Shown: piece after piece, positions 57,597 to 64,000 of the stretch
Position numbering within the stretch: position 1 is the stretch's first letter
How the letters are laid out: every line of letters begins with the position of its first letter
Assembly: GCF_014268445.2 (NCBI RefSeq)
Contig: NZ_CP077089.1
Location: 796,501-860,500 of the forward strand
Direction: 5' to 3'
DNA length: 64,000 bases
DNA from: Pseudomonas tensinigenes
Lineage (GTDB): Bacteria > Pseudomonadota > Gammaproteobacteria > Pseudomonadales > Pseudomonadaceae
Position numbers and translations under genes: made by a program
Notes under the pieces: model-generated
What the model saw: only the letters and a program-made list of their open reading frames with translations
What the model was told of the DNA's origin: nothing
The model's database searches: none

Positions 57597-58019
57597 ATGC
57601 GTCATTACGAAATCATCTTTTTGGTCCACCCGGATCAAAGCGAGCAAGTCGGCGGCATGGTTGAGCGTTACACCAAGCTGATCGAAGAAGACGGCGGCAA
57701 AATCCACCGTCTGGAAGATTGGGGCCGTCGTCAACTGGCCTACGCAATCAACAATGTTCACAAGGCTCACTACGTGATGCTGAACGTTGAGTGCACTGGC
57801 AAGGCCCTGGCCGAGCTGGAAGACAACTTCCGCTACAACGATGCAGTGATCCGTAACCTGGTCATCCGTCGCGACGAAGCCGTTACTGGCCAGTCCGAGA
57901 TGCTCAAGGCTGAAGAAAACCGCAGTGAGCGCCGTGAGCGTCGCGACCGTCCTGAGCACGAAGGCGCTGATAGCGCTGATAGTGATGACAGCGACAACAG
58001 CGATAACGCTGACGAGTAA
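57597..58019 (+). CDS. rpsF: 30S ribosomal protein S6
   Basis: A 140-aa protein that binds the central domain of 16S rRNA as a heterodimer with S18. The S6 fold is clear ([40 protein letters not shown]). The C-terminal 40 residues are hydrophilic and acidic (Asp/Ser/Glu-rich), the part that RimK-type ligases modify in other bacteria. TAAGGAG lies 6 bp before the ATG. Confidence 0.98.
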   Translation: MRHYEIIFLVHPDQSEQVGGMVERYTKLIEEDGGKIHRLEDWGRRQLAYAINNVHKAHYVMLNVECTGKALAELEDNFRYNDAVIRNLVIRRDEAVTGQSEMLKAEENRSERRERRDRPEHEGADSADSDDSDNSDNADE

Positions 58020-58047
58020 TCCACGGACCTTTTAAGGAGCCTATCAA

Positions 58048-58278
58048 ATGGCACGTTTCTTCCGTCGTCGTAAATTCTGCCGCTTCACCGCTGAAGACGT
58101 GAAAGAGATCGATTACAAAGATCTCAACACTCTGAAAGCCTACGTATCCGAGACCGGCAAAATCGTTCCAAGCCGCATCACCGGTACCAAAGCTCGTTAT
58201 CAGCGTCAGCTGGCCACCGCTATCAAGCGCGCCCGCTTCCTGGCCCTGCTGGCCTACACCGACAGCCACGGCCGCTGA
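58048..58278 (+). CDS. rpsR: 30S ribosomal protein S18
   Basis: A 76-aa basic protein, partner of S6. Family sequence [20 protein letters not shown] and the C-terminal RAR(F)[18 protein letters not shown] precedes the ATG; 28 bp downstream of rpsF. Confidence 0.98.
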
Positions 58279-58314
58279 GACCGGGCAGTCGACAAGTAGC
58301 AAAGGATTGAATGC

Positions 58315-59208
58315 ATGCGTGCCTTAGCTGAGTTCATCATGCGAGGCCGTATGCAGGCCACTCTCGTGGTGGCCGGATGTGCAACATTGCCGTTGTTGTA
58401 TTGGTTGGGCGCTGCCGCCGGGAGCCTTGTGCTGCTGCGGCGCGGACTGACGGACGCCCTGGGTGTTCTGTCTCTGGGGCTGCTGCCGGCATTGATCTGG
58501 TGGCTGTATGCCGATGACCCACGGGCACTTCTGGTGCTGCTGGGGTCTTCGGGACTTGCGTTGGTTTTGCGCGCAAGTGAGTCCTGGGTCCGCACGCTGC
58601 TGGTCAGCGTAGTGATTGGAGTGGTGTTTTCAGTGGTGCTCGGGGCAGCGTTTGCGGCCCAGATCGAGATGCTCGCGCAGGCCTTGATAAAGGTCATGCC
58701 GGCGCTTCTCGGTGAGACTTACAAGCAATTGTCGGTCGATGAGCAAGCGCGTTTCGCGTCCCTGATCGCACCAGTCCTGACCGGACTGATTGCGGCGTTG
58801 TTGCAAATCGTCAGCGTGCTGAGCCTGATTGTCGGGCGGCATTGGCAGGCGTTGTTGTACAACCCGGGTGGTTTTGGTCGCGAGTTTCGCGCCATCCGGA
58901 TCCCGCTGGGGCCGGCGATGTTACTGCTGGCGTTGATGCTTCTGGGCCCGAATCTCGGTGCACAGATGGCCATGTTGACGCCGTTGTGCAGTGTACCGCT
59001 GGTGTTCGCCGGACTTGCCCTGATTCACGGGCTGGTCGGGCAGAAGCGACTGGCCGGTTTCTGGCTGGTGGGGTTGTACGTCACGCTGCTGCTGTTCATG
59101 CAGCTGATCTATCCGTTGCTCGTGGTCCTGGCCATTGTCGACAGCCTGATTGATTTTCGCGGTCGTCACGTGTCGAAAGACACCGATAACGCGAACGGTG
59201 AAGGTTAA
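58315..59208 (+). CDS. DUF2232 (YybS-like) membrane protein
   Basis: A 297-aa inner-membrane protein with about eight hydrophobic helices and short loops. Family placement is by its position between rpsR and rplI, where pseudomonads keep a DUF2232/YybS-type gene, and by its hydrophobic pattern ending in LIYPLLVVLAIVDSLIDFRG. No catalytic motif is visible. Function unknown. It sits inside a ribosomal protein operon, with 36 bp before it and 19 bp after it. Confidence 0.78.
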   Translation: MRALAEFIMRGRMQATLVVAGCATLPLLYWLGAAAGSLVLLRRGLTDALGVLSLGLLPALIWWLYADDPRALLVLLGSSGLALVLRASESWVRTLLVSVVIGVVFSVVLGAAFAAQIEMLAQALIKVMPALLGETYKQLSVDEQARFASLIAPVLTGLIAALLQIVSVLSLIVGRHWQALLYNPGGFGREFRAIRIPLGPAMLLLALMLLGPNLGAQMAMLTPLCSVPLVFAGLALIHGLVGQKRLAGFWLVGLYVTLLLFMQLIYPLLVVLAIVDSLIDFRGRHVSKDTDNANGEG

Positions 59209-59227
59209 AAGTTAAGAGGATTTCCAC

Positions 59228-59674
59228 ATGCAACTGATCCTTCTGGAAAAAATCGCCAACCTGGGCAACCTGGGCGACAAAGTAAACGTTAAGGCCGGTT
59301 ACGGCCGTAACTACCTGCTGCCTTTCGGCAAAGCTACCGCTGCGACCGCTGCCAACCTGGCTGCGTTCGAAGAGCGTCGTGCTGAGCTGGAAAAAGCTGC
59401 CGCAGACCGTAAAGCATCGGCTGAAAGCCGTGCTGCCCAACTGGCCGAGCTGGAAGTGACCATCACTGCCACCGCTGGCGACGAAGGCAAGCTGTTCGGT
59501 TCGATCGGTACTCACGACATCGCTGACGCACTGACCGCCTCCGGCGTTGAAGTTGCGAAAAGCGAAGTTCGTCTGCCGAACGGCACCATCCGCAACGTGG
59601 GTGAATTCGACGTGGCTGTGCACCTGCACGCCGAAGTTGAAGCCACCGTACGCGTTGTTGTGGTAGCAGCTTAA
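59228..59674 (+). CDS. rplI: 50S ribosomal protein L9
   Basis: A 148-aa protein of the L1 stalk base. N-terminal domain ([36 protein letters not shown]), a long connecting helix (about 40-75) and C-terminal RNA-binding domain. GAGGATTT precedes the ATG. Confidence 0.98.
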   Translation: MQLILLEKIANLGNLGDKVNVKAGYGRNYLLPFGKATAATAANLAAFEERRAELEKAAADRKASAESRAAQLAELEVTITATAGDEGKLFGSIGTHDIADALTASGVEVAKSEVRLPNGTIRNVGEFDVAVHLHAEVEATVRVVVVAA

Positions 59675-59793
59675 GCAACACTGATCGGCTGGCGGCTTGT
59701 CCGTCAGACGGTTAACATCGGGCACGATCCTGTTTACAGGTCGTGCCCTTTGTCTTTCTGAATTCCCTGTTTTTCCAAACAACACAAGTGGCC

Positions 59794-61191
59794 ATGAACG
59801 ATATCTCCGCTCCCGAGCAATACGATCTGCAAACCGCTGCCCTGAAGGTGCCGCCGCATTCCATCGAAGCCGAACAGGCTGTACTCGGTGGTCTGATGCT
59901 GGACAACAACGCCTGGGAACGCGTGCTCGATCAAGTCTCCGACGGCGATTTCTATCGACATGACCACCGTCTGATTTTCCGGGCGATCGCCAAACTGGCC
60001 GATCAGAACATGCCGATCGACGTCGTGACCCTGTCCGAACAACTGGACAAGGAAGGTCAGACCTCGCAAGTCGGCGGTCTCGGTTACCTTGGCGAACTGG
60101 CGAAAAACACGCCGTCCGTCGCCAACATCAAGGCGTATGCGCAGATCGTTCGCGAACGAGCGACCTTGCGTCAGTTGATCGGCATCAGCACCGAAATCGC
60201 CGACAGCGCCTTCAATCCGGAAGGCCGCACCGCCGCCGAGATTCTCGACGAAGCCGAACGGCAGATCTTCCAGATTGCCGAGGCCAGGCCAAAAACCGGT
60301 GGCCCGGTGGGTGTGAACGATTTGCTGACCAAGGCCATCGACCGCATCGACACCTTGTTCAACACCGACAATGCCATCACCGGCCTGTCCACCGGCTACA
60401 CCGACCTCGACGAGAAGACCAGCGGCCTGCAGCCGTCCGACTTGATCATCGTCGCCGGCCGTCCGTCGATGGGTAAAACCACCTTCGCGATGAACCTGGT
60501 GGAAAACGCCGTGTTGCGCAGCGAGAAGGCGGTCCTGGTGTACTCCCTCGAGATGCCAGGCGAATCGCTGATCATGCGTATGCTTTCCTCGCTGGGGCGT
60601 ATCGACCAGACCAAGGTGCGTTCCGGTCAACTGGAAGACGATGACTGGCCGCGCCTGACTTCTGCGGTCAACCTGCTCAACGACCGCAAGCTGTTCATCG
60701 ATGACACTGCCGGTATCAGCCCATCGGAAATGCGTGCGCGGACCCGGCGTCTGGTGCGTGAACACGGCGACGTCGGCCTGATCATGATCGACTACCTGCA
60801 ACTGATGCAGATCCCCGGTTCCAGCGGCGATAACCGGACCAACGAGATTTCCGAGATCTCGCGATCCCTGAAAGCGCTGGCCAAGGAATTCAACTGCCCG
60901 GTGGTGGCGCTGTCGCAGCTCAACCGTTCCCTCGAACAGCGCCCGAACAAGCGCCCGGTGAACTCCGACTTGCGGGAATCCGGAGCGATCGAGCAGGACG
61001 CCGACGTGATCATGTTCGTGTACCGCGACGAGGTGTATCACCCGGAAACCGAACACAAGGGCATCGCCGAAATCATCATCGGCAAGCAGCGTAACGGCCC
61101 GATCGGTTTTATCCGCCTGGCGTTCATCGGCAAATACACCCGTTTCGAAAACCTTGCGCCCGGCAGCTACAACTTCGACGACGACGAATGA
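59794..61191 (+). CDS. dnaB: replicative DNA helicase DnaB
   Basis: A 465-aa hexameric helicase that unwinds DNA at the replication fork. N-terminal domain (PPHSIEAEQAVLGGLMLDNN), linker helix and RecA-like C-terminal domain with Walker A GRPSMGKTT (222-230), Walker B LIMIDYLQLM and the arginine-finger region DLRESGAIEQDADVIMFVYR. No intein. ATG 59794 gives the standard start MNDISAPEQYD. A hairpin follows at 61192. Confidence 0.98.
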   Translation: MNDISAPEQYDLQTAALKVPPHSIEAEQAVLGGLMLDNNAWERVLDQVSDGDFYRHDHRLIFRAIAKLADQNMPIDVVTLSEQLDKEGQTSQVGGLGYLGELAKNTPSVANIKAYAQIVRERATLRQLIGISTEIADSAFNPEGRTAAEILDEAERQIFQIAEARPKTGGPVGVNDLLTKAIDRIDTLFNTDNAITGLSTGYTDLDEKTSGLQPSDLIIVAGRPSMGKTTFAMNLVENAVLRSEKAVLVYSLEMPGESLIMRMLSSLGRIDQTKVRSGQLEDDDWPRLTSAVNLLNDRKLFIDDTAGISPSEMRARTRRLVREHGDVGLIMIDYLQLMQIPGSSGDNRTNEISEISRSLKALAKEFNCPVVALSQLNRSLEQRPNKRPVNSDLRESGAIEQDADVIMFVYRDEVYHPETEHKGIAEIIIGKQRNGPIGFIRLAFIGKYTRFENLAPGSYNFDDDE

Positions 61192-61219
61192 GTGTTGGCC
61201 GAAGTCATTCGGCCAACAC
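61192..61219. terminator. hairpin between convergent dnaB and NEL genes
   Basis: Perfect stem GTGTTGGCCGAA / TTCGGCCAACAC with a 4-nt loop GTCA. It lacks a strong T run on either strand but lies exactly between two convergent stops, so it likely terminates both. Confidence 0.65.
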
Positions 61220-61235
61220 CCGCTCTTGCGCTGTG

Positions 61236-64000
61236 TTACGTGCTTTCGCCCGCGGGTTCTTCGACGTTGTCGCGGGTCGCATGCCCGGCCAGTTCCAGCC
61301 GGGTCAGCGTTTCGATCAAGGCGGCTTCCTCGATCGCAAGCGGCGCTTGCAGCGCTCTGGATTGCGCGTCGTATTCGGCAAACGATAGTTCGTTGGCAGC
61401 GTAAGACTCATCGAGTGTCGCCTGGCGGTCCTGAAACGGCTGACGCTGAGCTTCGAACTGCGATTGGTATTTGTGGATGACAAACTCCTGCCAGAACTCT
61501 CTCGATAACAGAGCCTGAAATTCTTCGGGCGAGTTATCCAGTGCGATGATTTTTTCGTATGCGGCATCCATCTGTGCTTTTGACACATTGACCAGATGCC
61601 CGAAACCCATTCGCTCGGGCTGCCCCGGCAGTTGCAAACGGTCTTTCAGACCGTGGCGATAAAAAAGCCTGATTTCGACTTCTTCTGAGACATGCGGGGC
61701 TGGAAGCGCCTGAGCCTCCTGGCCCTGCCTGGATTCGAGGATGATCGCCTCTCGTTGCGCAATGTCCGCCGATGCGATTTTGTCGACCTCATGCAAGCGA
61801 AACAAGGCCTTGGACAGTGCGGCAAGTTGCGGGCCTTGTGCTTGATCCCGAGCCAGGCTGCGAGCGTTATGCATCATCACCCGGGTTTCCAGATTGGCGA
61901 ACGTGAAGGCTGCCCGATCGCAGCAGGCTGCCTCGCCTGACCGTTCGAACAGCTCGCTGCGCAGGCGTTCGGATTGCGGGTTGTTTTCGGTAATGCTGTC
62001 GATCAGTTTCCAGACCCGTTGCTGAAGGTCGTTATGGCCGGCGGGAACATGCAGCAGACGGGCAAGGGTATTGAACAGCCCGTCGGAGCCTTGCTGGTTA
62101 CGCAGTGTTCGCCATTGGGCTCTTCGGGTTGACAGCAGATCGGTTGGCATCCCGACTGTCCAGCGAGCCATTGGGTTGTCGGTGGTGACTCGGCGCACAA
62201 CAGGCGCGTGGCCGTCCGCCGTGTCGAGCAGGTTGTTCCGGCCGGTCAGCGGCATCTCTGCCTCAATCAGTCGGTCGTTGTAATGGTTCAGCCGGGTACG
62301 TGTCTCTGCCGACAGTGGATTGTCGGTGATGTTGGTCACGTTGTTGACGCGAGCCGTGTGTGCAAGTCGCTCGTCCGGCGGGGCAATGACGGAATCGGGG
62401 ATTTCCTCGATCCGGTTGTTGCTCAGGTCAACGGTATCCAATAGGGGTTGATCGGCAATGCCGGCAGGAAAGGTGTCGATGCCTGTGTTGGCCAGATTGA
62501 TTGAGCGCATGTCGATTATCCGGCTGAAATCCGGGGCGATGGCCAATTGTGGATTGTCATGCAGCCACAATGCTCGCAGTGTTGTGCGTTCTGACAAAGC
62601 GCGGGCGGTGTCGTCCGTCAGGACGATCTGGTTGTTCTGCAGAAACAGTCGGGTCAGACCGTTCATTTCTCCAGTGGCGGGCGGCAATTCGCGCAGTTGA
62701 TTGCGTGAAAGATCCAGCCAGCGTACGTGGCGAAAACGGGTCAGAAAGCCTTCCGGCGATGTGCTCAGGCCCATATTGCTCAGGTTGAGCGAGCCGACGT
62801 GACTGAAGTCTGCGTCGATATCCGGCAGGCTTTGCAGCCTCAGACCGCGCAGGTCCAGCTCAAGTCCGATGGGGGTCCTGTCATTGGCCAGTTTTTGCGG
62901 AGTTTCACGTCGCCAGCAACTGATGATCCGCTGGCTTGCCGTGGTGCGATCGTTGCGAGTCTCGGCGTTGATCAACACCTGATTCGCGCGAAGATAACCC
63001 TGACGGTTGCCACCTCCCGAAAAAACCCACGCGTCCAGATGGGTTTTCAGTGTGGTGAATTCTCGTTCGAGGCTGGCCAGCCTTGTACCGGCAGTGCCTT
63101 GGTCAAGGTTCCACAAATACTCTCTGCACACCTTGATGCTTTTGTTCGGATAGAGACGGCGATATCGCTGCGCTCGAGAGTTGTCGCTATCGAAAGCAGC
63201 GGGATGCGCAGCGTCCAACAGTTGCGGGTGCGCAACGTGCACACGTCGCCAGTAGCCGTCGAACTTTCTCCAGTAACCCGATGGAAAATCATTGCCCTCC
63301 AGTAACGTCGCGCCGTTGATTCGAGCGATCGAGGCCAACTGCTCGGGAGCGGGGTTGATGTTTGCCTGCGGTACTTGCGTCAAGTGGTTATTGCGCAAAT
63401 CAAGGCCCGCCAAAGCAGTTTTGCCCAGCAGGCCAGTCGGCCACTGATCGATTCCCGTACTGTTCAAGTCAAGGCTTGTCAGCTCGGACATGGCGCTGAA
63501 GTCCGGGGACGTTTTCAGCGGGTTCTGCGAAAGATTGACGATCTTCAGCCGGCTCAGGGTGCTCAGTGCTGCAGCACTTTGCGCATCCAGCTCGAGACTG
63601 TTGGCGCTCAGATCCAGTCGGGTCAGCTTGTTCATATCGTTCACGCTGGCTGGCAGCTGTTGAAGATTGGAACGGTTGATGGACAGGCTTTCCAGGTTGG
63701 TAAAGTTGGCCAGGAAGGTGTCGCCGCTATCCGACCAGTTCATTTCTTGCAGATCGAGCATCCGGACATGACTGAAATCCGCCGTCAGGGCGGGCAGTGG
63801 TCCACTGCCGGGCGGAAGTCTGAGCATTTCCCCCGACTCCCGTAGCCAGCAGGCCTTGATGATTCTGGCGACACGTTGCGGTGCCCATCGTCTTGCTGTG
63901 GCCGCGTCGATGGAGCCCTGGTATTGATGGCCGGCGACATAATCTTCCAGCTGCGTTTCAAGCAGCTCGAAATCCTGCAGGCGGCGAGTCAGTTCCTGAT
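61236..64000 (-). CDS. LRR/NEL-domain E3 ubiquitin ligase-type effector, 5' end beyond window
   Basis: At least 920 codons; the frame is open to base 64000, so the gene starts outside the window. Counting from an internal Met at 63827, residues about 15-155 and 325-485 are two leucine-rich-repeat blocks (LTRLDLSANSLELD, LDTVDLSNNRIEEIPDSV). Each is preceded by a similar linker with the motif RIIxxCWxRE (just before 63827, and at about 300-308); spacing between the two is about 311 residues, so the LRR module is duplicated. Residues about 555-863 form a NEL domain, with the catalytic CxD motif in GEAACCDRAAFTF (Cys635, Asp637). NEL proteins of pathogens such as IpaH and SspH transfer ubiquitin inside host cells; in Pseudomonas such genes are often very long, with toxin-like N-terminal regions. 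Delivery route and target are unknown. Confidence 0.85.
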   Translation of the reverse strand, partial: QELTRRLQDFELLETQLEDYVAGHQYQGSIDAATARRWAPQRVARIIKACWLRESGEMLRLPPGSGPLPALTADFSHVRMLDLQEMNWSDSGDTFLANFTNLESLSINRSNLQQLPASVNDMNKLTRLDLSANSLELDAQSAAALSTLSRLKIVNLSQNPLKTSPDFSAMSELTSLDLNSTGIDQWPTGLLGKTALAGLDLRNNHLTQVPQANINPAPEQLASIARINGATLLEGNDFPSGYWRKFDGYWRRVHVAHPQLLDAAHPAAFDSDNSRAQRYRRLYPNKSIKVCREYLWNLDQGTAGTRLASLEREFTTLKTHLDAWVFSGGGNRQGYLRANQVLINAETRNDRTTASQRIISCWRRETPQKLANDRTPIGLELDLRGLRLQSLPDIDADFSHVGSLNLSNMGLSTSPEGFLTRFRHVRWLDLSRNQLRELPPATGEMNGLTRLFLQNNQIVLTDDTARALSERTTLRALWLHDNPQLAIAPDFSRIIDMRSINLANTGIDTFPAGIADQPLLDTVDLSNNRIEEIPDSVIAPPDERLAHTARVNNVTNITDNPLSAETRTRLNHYNDRLIEAEMPLTGRNNLLDTADGHAPVVRRVTTDNPMARWTVGMPTDLLSTRRAQWRTLRNQQGSDGLFNTLARLLHVPAGHNDLQQRVWKLIDSITENNPQSERLRSELFERSGEAACCDRAAFTFANLETRVMMHNARSLARDQAQGPQLAALSKALFRLHEVDKIASADIAQREAIILESRQGQEAQALPAPHVSEEVEIRLFYRHGLKDRLQLPGQPERMGFGHLVNVSKAQMDAAYEKIIALDNSPEEFQALLSREFWQEFVIHKYQSQFEAQRQPFQDRQATLDESYAANELSFAEYDAQSRALQAPLAIEEAALIETLTRLELAGHATRDNVEEPAGEST

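Noticed and set aside
59734..61056. A 440-codon minus-strand frame opposite dnaB
   Set aside because: Antisense shadow of dnaB; no start site, no domain, and dnaB is intact.

Overview
This is a contiguous stretch of chromosome from a Pseudomonas of the P. fluorescens group. The evidence is the protein sequences, the gene order (thiC, nudF-cpdA-yqiA-parE-parC, serB, psd-rhdA, motAB, rsgA, orn, queG/nnr-tsaE-amiB-mutL-miaA-hfq-hflX-hflK-hflC, hisZ-purA, rnr-rlmB, rpsF-rpsR-rplI, dnaB), the two tandem tRNA-Leu genes before rnr, and several copies of the GTGGGAGCGAGCCTGCTCGCGAA palindrome typical of fluorescent pseudomonads. The window is gene-dense, GC-rich and mostly core genome. I see no prophage, insertion sequence, rRNA or CRISPR array.

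1-8150: a LysR regulator cut by the window edge, waaA (Kdo transferase), a TolC-type outer membrane channel, then a TPP riboswitch controlling thiC, followed by a CytX-type pyrimidine permease and a convergent lipoprotein gene. 8380-17870: nudF, a DUF1249 gene, cpdA, yqiA, parE, a phytase-like exported protein, a membrane-anchored retropepsin-like protease, parC and an orphan PqiC-like lipoprotein. Two related palindromic mobile-type elements lie here (10370-10547 and 17949-18337); the second carries four copies of a 70-bp unit. 18400-26480: an AhpA/YtjB-like membrane protein divergent from serB, then PilZ-like, psd, rhdA and HDOD genes on the minus strand. 26550-28610: a FliA-type promoter and motAB.

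28670-31930 is the accessory segment: a sterol-desaturase-family membrane protein and a compact minus-strand operon encoding a ThsB-like TIR protein, a caspase-like protease and a second TIR protein. This is most likely an anti-phage TIR-caspase (Thoeris type IV-like) system and is the most interesting locus in the window.

31930-48410: rsgA, orn, a TRIC-family channel, queG, and the conserved nnr-to-hflC supercluster followed by hisZ-purA. 48500-53120: a chemoreceptor and a Fur-box-preceded ferric-iron binding protein/permease pair with no ATPase gene beside it. 53250-61220: duplicated tRNA-Leu(CAG) genes, rnr-rlmB, the rpsF operon with a probable S6:S18 leader, and dnaB. 61236-64000: the 3' part of a very large LRR/NEL (bacterial E3 ubiquitin ligase-type) gene that runs off the right edge.

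Functional themes are housekeeping (chromosome segregation, tRNA and ribosome maturation, mRNA turnover, mismatch repair, purine/thiamin/serine/phospholipid synthesis) plus motility, iron uptake, phage defence and a putative host-directed effector.
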